Positions 1-5,645 of a stretch of 8,176 nucleotides of DNA are shown in pieces. Made by a program: the position numbers and the translations under genes. The DNA lies in NCBI GenBank assembly GCA_023391775.1, contig JAEWAG010000058.1:1-8176 (forward strand). Direction: 5' to 3'. How positions within the stretch are numbered: position 1 is the first letter of the stretch; each line of letters opens with the position of its first letter. The notes beneath the pieces are model-generated. The model saw nothing but the letters and a program-made list of their open reading frames with translations, was not told the DNA's origin and ran no database searches. The DNA comes from Pseudomonadota bacterium (GTDB lineage Bacteria; Pseudomonadota; Gammaproteobacteria; Xanthomonadales; Xanthomonadaceae).

Positions 1-21
1 CCCTTCCGTACCACTGCCATG

Positions 22-37
22 GCCGCCGCGAGGCGGC
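22..37 (-). terminator. Short GC hairpin downstream of fabH
   Basis: A perfect 6-bp stem (GCCGCC / GGCGGC) closes a 4-base loop, starting 10 bases beyond the fabH stop codon. No T-run follows on the minus strand, so it is not a classical intrinsic terminator. It may be only an intercistronic hairpin if fabD or another fab gene follows beyond the window edge. The remaining bases of the 47-base end segment show nothing I can assign. Confidence 0.25.
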
Positions 38-47
38 AGGCGCAGGC

Positions 48-1028
48 TCAGTAGCGCACCAGCGCCGAGCCCCAGGTGAAGCCACCACCGAAGGCCTCGA
101 GCAGCAGCAGCTGGCCGCGCTGCACGCGGCCCGAACGCACCGCCTCGTCCAGCGCCAGCGGCACCGAGGCGGCCGAGGTGTTGCCGTGCCGGTCGACGGT
201 GACCACCACCCGGTCCATCGGCATGTCCAGGCGCTTGGCCGTGGCCTCGATGATGCGCAGGTTGGCCTGGTGCGGGATCAGCAAGTCCAGGTCGCCCCTG
301 CCCAGGCCGTTGGCCTCCAGGGTTTCGTCGACCACGCTGTCCAGCGCCTTGACCGCGTGCTTGAACACCTCGTTGCCGGCCATGACGATGCGCACGCCGG
401 CATTGGGCTGGTCCGCGCGGAAGCCGCTGGACACGCCGGCCGGGCAGCACAGCAGGTCCTTCTTGCTGCCGTCGGCATGCAGGTGGGTCGAGAGGATGCC
501 GGTCTCGCTGTCGGCCTTGAGCACCACCGCGCCGGCGCCGTCGCCGAACAGCACGCAGGTGGTGCGGTCGTTCCAGTCGACGATGCGGGTCAGGGTTTCG
601 GCACCGATCACCAGCGCGGTGCGGGCGCTGCCGGTGCGGATGAACTTGTCGGCCACGCTCAGGGCGAACACGAAGCCCGAGCAGGCGGCGTTGACATCGA
701 ACGCAGGGGCGCCGGCAATGCCGAGCTTCTGCTGCAGCAGGCACGCCGCGGACGGGAAGATCACGTCCGGGGTGGTGGTACCGACCACGATCAGGTCGAT
801 GTCCGATGCCTGGATGCCGGCGGCCTCGATGGCCTTCAGCGCGGCCTCGTAGGCCATGTCGCTGGTGGCCTGCCCTTCGGCGGCCACGCGGCGCTCGCGG
901 ATACCGGTCCGCGTGCGGATCCACTCGTCGCTGGTGTCGACGACCTTGGCCAGGTCATCGTTGGTGACCACCTTTTCCGGCAGGTAGCTGCCAGTGCCGG
1001 CGATGCGCGAAAAGATCCGCTCGCTCAT
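48..1028 (-). CDS. fabH: 3-oxoacyl-ACP synthase III (FabH)
   Basis: A 326-residue cytoplasmic condensing enzyme that starts type II fatty acid synthesis by joining an acyl-CoA primer (acetyl-CoA in most relatives) to malonyl-ACP. The thiolase-fold catalytic triad is visible. The nucleophile is Cys116 in the motif VNAACSGF, followed by His253 in IPHQAN and Asn283 in HGNTSAAS. The N-terminal motif [13 protein letters not shown] and the C-terminal [10 protein letters not shown] are typical of FabH, and the length matches the family. The ATG at 1028 is preceded by GGGAG five bases upstream, which fixes the start. It follows rpmF on the same strand after an 86-base gap that contains two inverted repeats, so it is probably co-transcribed with yceD-rpmF but separately tuned. 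In E. coli plsX lies between rpmF and fabH; here it does not. Primer specificity (acetyl versus branched acyl-CoA) cannot be read from the sequence. No defect is seen. Confidence 0.97.
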   Translation of the reverse strand: MSERIFSRIAGTGSYLPEKVVTNDDLAKVVDTSDEWIRTRTGIRERRVAAEGQATSDMAYEAALKAIEAAGIQASDIDLIVVGTTTPDVIFPSAACLLQQKLGIAGAPAFDVNAACSGFVFALSVADKFIRTGSARTALVIGAETLTRIVDWNDRTTCVLFGDGAGAVVLKADSETGILSTHLHADGSKKDLLCCPAGVSSGFRADQPNAGVRIVMAGNEVFKHAVKALDSVVDETLEANGLGRGDLDLLIPHQANLRIIEATAKRLDMPMDRVVVTVDRHGNTSAASVPLALDEAVRSGRVQRGQLLLLEAFGGGFTWGSALVRY

Positions 1029-1033
1029 GGGTA

Positions 1034-1038
1034 CTCCC
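1034..1038 (-). promoter_or_regulatory. fabH Shine-Dalgarno site
   Basis: GGGAG on the minus strand lies five bases before the fabH ATG. The extended site GCGGGAG is an exact copy of one arm of the palindrome at 1047-1062. The other arm (CTCCCGC) could therefore pair either with its own partner or with this ribosome-binding site. Confidence 0.7.
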
Positions 1039-1046
1039 GCAGGGAA

Positions 1047-1062
1047 GGCTCCCGCGGGAGCC
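1047..1062 (-). repeat. 16-base perfect palindrome before fabH
   Basis: The sequence GGCTCCCGCGGGAGCC is its own reverse complement and can fold as a 6-bp GC stem with a CGCG loop. It ends 8 bases before the fabH Shine-Dalgarno GGGAG. No T-run follows. In the mRNA it could act as an intercistronic hairpin, or it could compete with a 7-bp pairing that hides the fabH ribosome-binding site. It could also be a protein-binding site; no known operator consensus is recognised. Confidence 0.5.
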
Positions 1063-1079
1063 GGAGATTGGCCACGGAA

Positions 1080-1104
1080 CCGGGCGTACGCAAGGCACGC
1101 CCGG
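1080..1104 (-). repeat. Intercistronic hairpin after rpmF
   Basis: A perfect 8-bp inverted repeat (CCGGGCGT / ACGCCCGG) with a 9-base loop begins 10 bases after the rpmF stop codon. There is no downstream T-run, so full intrinsic termination is unlikely. Placement directly after a ribosomal protein gene suggests a 3'-end-protecting or attenuating structure that lowers fabH expression relative to rpmF; this is inference. Confidence 0.5.
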
Positions 1105-1114
1105 ACCAGGGGTC

Positions 1115-1309
1115 TCAGTCTTCCTCGACCACCGAGCTCTTGGTGGCGATGACCTTCTTGCCGCGGTAGTAGCCGTCAGCGGTCACGTGGTGGCGCAGGT
1201 GGATCTCGCCGGTGGTCGGGTCGGTGGACAGCTGCTTGGCGGTCAGCGCGTCGTGCGAACGGCGCTGGCCACGGCGGGACGGGGTGACACGGGATTTCTG
1301 CACAGCCAT
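1115..1309 (-). CDS. rpmF: 50S ribosomal protein L32
   Basis: A 64-residue basic protein of the large ribosomal subunit. It begins [20 protein letters not shown], matching the L32 N-terminal signature, and carries the family segment [17 protein letters not shown]. It has no cysteines, so it is the zinc-free type found in gammaproteobacteria. Compared with the 57-residue E. coli protein it has a longer tail ending in an acidic VVEED. An in-frame ATG further upstream at 1363 would add residues unlike L32 and is rejected. The ATG at 1309 has GGAG seven bases upstream. It sits between yceD and fabH on the same strand. The 100-base gap after yceD shows no clear promoter, only a weak 5-bp hairpin (CAAAC/GTTTG) that touches the ribosome-binding site, so it is probably read from the yceD promoter. 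Confidence 0.97.
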   Translation of the reverse strand: MAVQKSRVTPSRRGQRRSHDALTAKQLSTDPTTGEIHLRHHVTADGYYRGKKVIATKSSVVEED

Positions 1310-1316
1310 GGGATTG

Positions 1317-1320
1317 CTCC
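1317..1320 (-). promoter_or_regulatory. rpmF Shine-Dalgarno site
   Basis: GGAG on the minus strand, seven bases before the ATG at 1309. It decides the start of rpmF against the longer in-frame ATG at 1363. Confidence 0.7.
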
Positions 1321-1409
1321 AAACTCGGTTTGATTGCGTGTTCTGGTAAAGCCTCGAAGCCACCCGCCGGTGCCGTTAGAGGGCGCCTTTGCGCGGCAGC
1401 GCGGCCGTC

Positions 1410-1931
1410 CTACTTCTTCTTCAGGGCCGCCAGCGCCGCGAACGGGCTGGCTGCCATCTGTTCTTCCTCGGTCCCGGCCCAGGTGGCCTCGACCGGTTCG
1501 CTGCCCGGGGCCACCGGCACCACCGGCAGCGCGAGGACCAGCTCGTCCTCGACCAGGTCCAGCGGCCGCAGCATGCCGTCCTCCGGCACCAGCAGCGGCT
1601 CGTAACCCGGCGGCAGCGCGGCCTCCTCGGCCTCGTCGCGGATCAGGCCCAACCGCTGCGTGGCCTGCACCGGAAACACGAAACGCTCCAGGCTGCGCTG
1701 GCACACCAGCGGCAGGCCGGCGTCCAGCGTCAGCTCGACGTAGGGCACCTGCAGCGCGTCGTGGCCGAACTCCAGGGTGAAGCCGCATTCGCCCTCGGCA
1801 TCGGCCAGGCTGCCCTGCAGCCGCGCCAGCACCGAAAGCGGCACCCGTCCTTCGAACTGCCGCCTCGCGGCGACCATCCTCCAGGCATCCAGCGTTTCGG
1901 GGACCTGCACGTGGGGCGCACCAGCGGACAT
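1410..1931 (-). CDS. yceD: YceD family protein (DUF177), 23S rRNA accumulation
   Basis: A 173-residue cytoplasmic protein of the YceD/DUF177 family, which is linked to 23S rRNA accumulation and is typically encoded just before rpmF. Family marks visible here are the N-terminal VPETLDAWRM segment, the cysteine motif VCQR (Cys77), the YEPLLVPEDG stretch (about 110-119), the signature VEDELVLALPVVP (127-139) and the C-terminal PFAALAALKKK. E. coli YceD has CQRC where this protein has CQRS, so the second cysteine is lost. The reading frame is open further upstream, to an ATG at 2045, but those extra residues are not YceD-like and would cross the promoter. ATG 1931 places the first residues (MSAGAPHVQVPETLD) in register with the family start. 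No good Shine-Dalgarno precedes it, which fits the predicted near-leaderless transcript. It heads the yceD-rpmF-fabH unit and is divergent from maf. Confidence 0.93.
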   Translation of the reverse strand: MSAGAPHVQVPETLDAWRMVAARRQFEGRVPLSVLARLQGSLADAEGECGFTLEFGHDALQVPYVELTLDAGLPLVCQRSLERFVFPVQATQRLGLIRDEAEEAALPPGYEPLLVPEDGMLRPLDLVEDELVLALPVVPVAPGSEPVEATWAGTEEEQMAASPFAALAALKKK

Positions 1932-1941
1932 AAGCCGCTGA

Positions 1942-1970
1942 ATGTTAAGGACCGCCCTGCCCCCTGTCAA
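1942..1970 (-). promoter_or_regulatory. Sigma-70 promoter for yceD-rpmF-fabH
   Basis: On the minus strand a perfect -35 hexamer TTGACA (1965-1970) is followed by a 17-base spacer and a -10 hexamer TAACAT (1942-1947, four of six consensus bases). Transcription should start near 1935, only about four bases before the yceD ATG, so the mRNA would be almost leaderless. It is the only strong promoter-like sequence I see in the intergenic spaces. Confidence 0.75.
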
Positions 1971-2047
1971 ACACATCCGTTTCACGGGCGTTTGCCCGGC
2001 GCGACGCGGCGGGGGAGACTGGGCGGCCATTTGAACACGATCCACCC

Positions 2048-2614
2048 ATGCTCGTCCTCGCTTCGACCTCGCCTTACCGCCGTGAACTGCTGCAGCGCCT
2101 GCGTCTTCCCTTCGAGTGCGCCCGTCCGGACGCGGACGAAACCCCGCTCCCGGGCGAGGAAGTGGCGCCCATGGTGCGCCGCCTGGCCGCCGCCAAGGCC
2201 GGGGCGGTCGCCCAGGCGCGCCCCGGCGACTGGGTGATCGGCTCGGACCAGGCTGCCGAGCTGGACGGCAGGATCCTGGGCAAGCCCGGTGGCCGCGACG
2301 CCGCGGTGGCCCAGCTGGCGGCCATGAGCGGCCGGGTCGTGCGCTTCCACACCGCCATATGCGTGACCGGCCCCGGCCGGATCCTGGCCGCCAGCGACCT
2401 GACCCGGGTCCACTTCCGCCCCCTGCAGCACGTGGAGATCGAGCGCTACGTGGACGCCGAACAGCAGTTCGACTGCGCCGGCAGCTTCAAGTGCGAAGGC
2501 CTGGGCATTTCGCTGTTCGAGGCGATCGAGTCGCACGACCCCACCGGCCTGGTCGGGCTGCCGCTGATCGCCTTGTGCGGACTGCTGCGCCAGGCCGGAT
2601 TCGCCGTGCCCTGA
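2048..2614 (+). CDS. Maf-like nucleotide pyrophosphatase, YceF type
   Basis: A 188-residue cytoplasmic Maf/HAM1-fold protein. The family hydrolyses non-canonical or modified nucleoside triphosphates to monophosphates. The E. coli YceF subgroup, which this resembles most, acts on 7-methyl-GTP. Visible motifs are LASTSPYRRELL (residues 4-15) for phosphate binding, FECARPDADE (22-31), IGSDQ with catalytic Asp67, the GKP loop, CAGSFKCEG, and the C-terminal DPTGLVGLPLIALC. The CAGSFKCEG and DPxxLVGLPLIALC forms point to YceF rather than the dTTP/UTP-type YhdE. The length is normal for the family. The ATG at 2048 is the only sensible start, although no good Shine-Dalgarno or promoter is seen. Upstream there is just a 5-bp hairpin at 1985-1998. 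Divergence from yceD repeats the E. coli yceF/yceD arrangement. It is convergent with the GT-C gene, only 7 bases apart. Substrate is inferred from subfamily resemblance. Confidence 0.93.
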   Translation: MLVLASTSPYRRELLQRLRLPFECARPDADETPLPGEEVAPMVRRLAAAKAGAVAQARPGDWVIGSDQAAELDGRILGKPGGRDAAVAQLAAMSGRVVRFHTAICVTGPGRILAASDLTRVHFRPLQHVEIERYVDAEQQFDCAGSFKCEGLGISLFEAIESHDPTGLVGLPLIALCGLLRQAGFAVP

Positions 2615-2630
2615 GGCGCCCTCAGGCGCC
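2611..2630. terminator. Overlapping hairpins between convergent genes
   Basis: Two mutually exclusive 6-bp hairpins share this 20-base segment: CTGAGG/CCTCAG (2611-2625) and GGCGCC/GGCGCC (2615-2630). The first contains both stop codons, TGA of maf at 2612-2614 and the TGA of the GT-C gene read as TCA at 2622-2624. Neither strand has a T-run, so a bidirectional terminator role is plausible from position but not proven by sequence. Confidence 0.4.
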
Positions 2631-4502
2631 GGGGCGGTCGCCGAGGGCCACCGGACAGAGCTGGTACGGGTACGGCCGCCGGCCCAGCCAGCTGTCGTAG
2701 ACTTGGCAGCGGTCCACGTCCAGCACCAGCCCGTAACGCGCCACCAGCATCTGGCCGATGGCCAGCAGGCGCTCCCGCTCCGCCTGCACGGCGGCGGCCT
2801 GCGCGCGGGCGTCGGCGGCCGGGTCATGCGCCATCGCCAGCTGGCAACGTCCGGTGGGCGACTGCGCCGGCTCCACGAGGACCCGCCTGTCGCTGCGTCC
2901 GGCGGCCCAACGCAGCACCGTGCAATCACCGCGGTCCAGACCCAGGCGCGCCGCCCAGCGGTTGTAGCCGGCGTTGCGGAGGCCCTTCGTGCGCACCAGT
3001 TCCTGCCAGGCCGCCGCATCGGCGGACAGCAGTGCCAGCGCCGGGCCCCTGCGGGCCACCATCTCGCGCACGCGCAGGCCATAGGCCTCCGACTCGGGGA
3101 AGTTGCCAGCCAGGCCCGCATACACCGGGCCCACGGGCAGGAACGGCAGCCGCCAGGAACCGGGCTCGTCACCGACCAGGAGCACGGTGCCGGCCTCGAT
3201 CCGCGCAGGTGCCTCGACACGGGCGATCTGTCGCGACCAGCCGGCGTGGCCCCAGTCGTTCCAGCCCAGCAGCGAGACGGCTGCGCACATGCCCACGGCC
3301 AGCTTGCGCAGGCGCGCGCGCTGCGGCGCCAGATGGCGCAGCAGCAGCCACAGCGCCAACGGCGCCAGCAGTTCCAGCGCGGCCAGGTAGCGGTGGATGC
3401 TGAAAACGCCGACCCAGACCACGAAGGTGGCGACCACGTACACCGCGAAGGTCACCCGGGCAGGATCCGCCCCACCCTTGCCGCCGCCGGACTGGCCCCG
3501 CAGCCGGCGCGCCAGCCAGCGCAGCGCGGCCACGGTTGCCGCCACGTACAGCACCGCCCAGATCACCTGCAACAGCGCGACCTCGCTGACGCGGTTGGGC
3601 TGGAAGGTCATCCGCAGCGGCCAGGCCAGCGCCTGCCCCAGGCTTTCAGGGAGCCAGCGCGCATCGCCCACCGAATCGGCGCGGGCTAGCGGGCCCCGGA
3701 ACCACGCATTGAACTGCGGGAACAGCGGATTGCCGAATTCGCCCCACACCCGCAGGAACCACGGCCCGGCCATCAGCGCGAACACCGCCAGCGACACGGC
3801 GGTCAGCAGCACCGTCATGCGCAGCCGCGCGGTCCATGGCAGCGGGGTCGCCAGCAGCGCCAGGCCGAGGCCCACCCCGTACATCGCGTTGGTGAGCTTC
3901 AGCGCGACCGCCGCACCGAGCAGGACACCGGCGACCAGCACCCGTCGCGCGTGCCAGCCCTGCGTCGACGGCAGGCACAGGGCGAAGGCGCCGAGCACCA
4001 GCACCGCCGTACTTGCATCGCCCATGGTGTTGCCCAGCTCGGACAGGAACGCCGCGCCGCACATGCCGGCCAGCGCCAGCAGCAGGGCCAGGCGCGAACG
4101 CGTCGGCTCGCCGTGCAGCATCCGCCAGGTGATCCAGCACAGCGGTAGGAACACCAGACCATGCAGCAGCCCGAGGAACACGCCGGCCACCGGCGCCGGG
4201 GCGTGCTGCACCAGCAGGTAGTACGGCACGTCCAGCAGGGGCATGAAGTAGCTCTGCAGCTGCGCTGGCGCCAAGTCCAGCGCGAACCGCCCGTGCAGCC
4301 AGGACCAGGCGTTGTGCAGGTGGTAATTGCGCAGGTCCCAGTTGGCGTCCTGGCCGCGCAGCAGGGAGACCAGCGCACACAGCATGGCCATGCCCAGCGT
4401 GGCCAGCAGCCGGCCCCTGCGGGTTCCCGGGTCGCAGGCATCCGCCAGCGCCGCGAGGCTCTCGATTGCCCGGAACCGGATGGTCCTGCCGCCAGTGCTC
4501 AC
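2622..4502 (-). CDS. Large GT-C-like membrane glycosyltransferase, uncharacterised
   Basis: A 626-residue polytopic inner-membrane protein. After a basic N-terminal tail and a first hydrophobic segment (about 32-48) comes GQDANWDLRNYHLHNAW (50-66), with Asp52 and Asp56 placed as in the first periplasmic loop of GT-C enzymes that use polyprenyl-phosphate sugars. Many hydrophobic helices follow to about residue 412, including FGNPLFPQFN (256-265) and the segment SIHRYLAALELLAPL (368-382). The last 200 residues form a soluble, probably periplasmic domain. I recognise the fold type but not a characterised member; the transferred sugar and acceptor are unknown. The start is GTG at 4502, with GGAGG seven bases upstream. 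It overlaps the stop of the preceding family 2 glycosyltransferase by four bases (GTGA), implying coupled translation and a joint task. A transporter or polymerase of similar topology cannot be excluded. Confidence 0.8.
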   Translation of the reverse strand: MSTGGRTIRFRAIESLAALADACDPGTRRGRLLATLGMAMLCALVSLLRGQDANWDLRNYHLHNAWSWLHGRFALDLAPAQLQSYFMPLLDVPYYLLVQHAPAPVAGVFLGLLHGLVFLPLCWITWRMLHGEPTRSRLALLLALAGMCGAAFLSELGNTMGDASTAVLVLGAFALCLPSTQGWHARRVLVAGVLLGAAVALKLTNAMYGVGLGLALLATPLPWTARLRMTVLLTAVSLAVFALMAGPWFLRVWGEFGNPLFPQFNAWFRGPLARADSVGDARWLPESLGQALAWPLRMTFQPNRVSEVALLQVIWAVLYVAATVAALRWLARRLRGQSGGGKGGADPARVTFAVYVVATFVVWVGVFSIHRYLAALELLAPLALWLLLRHLAPQRARLRKLAVGMCAAVSLLGWNDWGHAGWSRQIARVEAPARIEAGTVLLVGDEPGSWRLPFLPVGPVYAGLAGNFPESEAYGLRVREMVARRGPALALLSADAAAWQELVRTKGLRNAGYNRWAARLGLDRGDCTVLRWAAGRSDRRVLVEPAQSPTGRCQLAMAHDPAADARAQAAAVQAERERLLAIGQMLVARYGLVLDVDRCQVYDSWLGRRPYPYQLCPVALGDRPGA

Positions 4503-5518
4503 GGGCAGGCCTCCACCTGGCCGGCGCGCGCGGCGACGGACGCCGCCGGCTCAGACGGGACACGCGTGGCGGGCACGGCCAGGTAGGCGATGTGCTTGGC
4601 CTCGATGCGGCCGCGGGCGACGTTGTCCAGAATCAGTCCGCAAGCCATGGCCAGCGCCGAAAGCATCACCAGCGCCGAGCACAGGATCGCGGTCGGAAAG
4701 CGCGGCACCAGGCCCGTTTCCAGGTAGGTCACCAGCAGCGGCCCTGCCAGCACCAGTGCCAGCACCAGGCTGGCTGCCGCTCCGAGGGAGAAGAACAGCA
4801 GGGGCCGCTCGGAGTTGAACAGGCGCACGATGGTGCCGAGGATGCGCGCGCCGTCCTTCCAGGTGCTGAGCTTGCTGGACGAGCCTTCCGGCCGCGCGGC
4901 GTACGCCGTGCGCACCTCGCGCACCGGCATGCGCAGCTGCAGGGCATGCACGGCCAGTTCGGTCTCGATCTCGAACCCGGCGGCGTGGGCGGGGAAGGAC
5001 TTGACGTAGCGGCGCGAGAACACCCGGTAGCCGGAGAGCATGTCCTCGAAACTGTTGCCGAACAGGGCGCTGGCGCAGCGGGTCAGCAGACGGTTTCCAA
5101 ACCGGTGCCCGGGCCGGTAGGCCGCGCGCTCGCGGCCCACGCGCGCGCCCACCACCATGTCCAGTCCGCCCTCCAGCAGCTCGCGCACCAGCGCGGGCGC
5201 CGCGGCGGCCTCGTAGGTGGCGTCGCCGTCGACCATCACGTAGACATCGGCGTCCAGGTCGGCGAACGCACGCCGCACCACGTTGCCCTTGCCGCGCAGC
5301 GCGACATGGTGGACCCGCGCGCCCGCGGCGCGCGCCACGGTGGCGGTGGCGTCGCCGGACGCGTTGTCGAACACATGGCACTCGGCTTCCGGCAGGTGCC
5401 GGGCGAAGTCGGCGATGACCTGGCCGATCGTCGCCTCCTCGTTGTGACAGGGCACGAACAGGGCGATCCGCAGGGCGCCGGGAACGGCGCCGCGATCGGC
5501 TTCAGTCATGGCGTGCAT
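4499..5518 (-). CDS. Family 2 glycosyltransferase, GtrB/DPM-like, membrane-anchored
   Basis: A 339-residue enzyme predicted to move a sugar from a nucleotide donor to polyprenyl (undecaprenyl) phosphate at the cytoplasmic face of the inner membrane. The GT-A core shows VPCHNEEATIG (22-32), VFDNASGD (49-56) for donor binding, RGKGN (75-79) and the metal-binding DGD at 97-99. Downstream come the segments GHRFGN, LSGYRVFSRRYV and GFEIETELAVHAL, which are typical of dolichyl-phosphate-mannose-synthase-like enzymes. Two hydrophobic helices follow near 240-265 and 275-298, the GtrB-like anchor. An ATG at 5518 has GGGGAG five bases upstream and is chosen. ATG 5509 lies too far from this site, and ATG 5584 has none. 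It is followed by the GT-C gene with a four-base overlap and preceded by the GT39 gene 127 bases upstream. The sugar is unknown (mannose, glucose or other). No gtrA-like flippase is adjacent. Confidence 0.92.
   Translation of the reverse strand: MHAMTEADRGAVPGALRIALFVPCHNEEATIGQVIADFARHLPEAECHVFDNASGDATATVARAAGARVHHVALRGKGNVVRRAFADLDADVYVMVDGDATYEAAAAPALVRELLEGGLDMVVGARVGRERAAYRPGHRFGNRLLTRCASALFGNSFEDMLSGYRVFSRRYVKSFPAHAAGFEIETELAVHALQLRMPVREVRTAYAARPEGSSSKLSTWKDGARILGTIVRLFNSERPLLFFSLGAAASLVLALVLAGPLLVTYLETGLVPRFPTAILCSALVMLSALAMACGLILDNVARGRIEAKHIAYLAVPATRVPSEPAASVAARAGQVEACP
4510..4514 (-). promoter_or_regulatory. Shine-Dalgarno site deciding a GTG start
   Basis: GGAGG, within AGGTGGAGG on the minus strand, lies seven bases before the GTG at 4502 and inside the end of the upstream glycosyltransferase gene. 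It supports the non-ATG start of the GT-C gene. Confidence 0.7.
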
Positions 5519-5523
5519 CCAGG

Positions 5524-5529
5524 CTCCCC
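5524..5529 (-). promoter_or_regulatory. Shine-Dalgarno site of the family 2 glycosyltransferase
   Basis: GGGGAG on the minus strand lies five bases before the ATG at 5518. It selects that start over the in-frame ATGs at 5509 and 5584. Confidence 0.65.
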
Positions 5530-5594
5530 GTCTGATCGGGGGAATGGTACTGGCTGCTGGCCGTCGCGGTGGCCGCCCGTGCATGCCAGCGCAC

Positions 5595-5639
5595 GCCGGC
5601 TGCCGCTATGGCGGCGGGGCGCGCGTGGTGGCAGCCGGC
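5595..5639 (-). repeat. 10-bp inverted repeat after the GT39 gene
   Basis: GCCGGCTGCC at 5595-5604 and its exact reverse complement at 5630-5639 enclose a 25-base GC-rich spacer. It begins six bases past the GT39 stop. No T-run follows on the minus strand. It may attenuate or protect the transcript between the GT39 and family 2 glycosyltransferase genes. The rest of this 127-base gap holds only a smaller inverted repeat (CGTGC/GCACG at 5579-5595) and no clear promoter. Confidence 0.5.
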
Positions 5640-5645
5640 CTTGCT

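Noticed and set aside
1..20. Possible start of a downstream gene such as fabD on the minus strand (ATG at 18-20)
   Set aside because: Only about six codons are visible (MAVVRK), they do not match FabD as I know it, and no ribosome-binding site is clear.
186..1169. A 327-codon plus-strand open frame opposite fabH
   Set aside because: It is the antisense shadow of a fully intact fabH and reads as a low-complexity G/H/V/D-rich protein.
1985..1998. Small hairpin CGGGC-GTTT-GCCCG upstream of maf
   Set aside because: Five base pairs in GC-rich DNA is close to chance, and it lies about 50 bases from the start with no link to a promoter or ribosome-binding site.
1932..2045. A longer N-terminus for yceD starting at ATG 2045
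   Set aside because: The extra 38 residues do not resemble the family and would be encoded by the promoter region itself.
2116..2700. A plus-strand open frame inside maf in another frame
   Set aside because: The translation is arginine- and glycine-rich with no motif, while maf in its own frame has all family motifs.
1982..3220. A 412-codon minus-strand open frame crossing maf and the end of the GT-C gene
   Set aside because: It lies out of frame with the GT-C gene and antisense to maf, has R/W/P-rich composition, and would run through the convergent junction.
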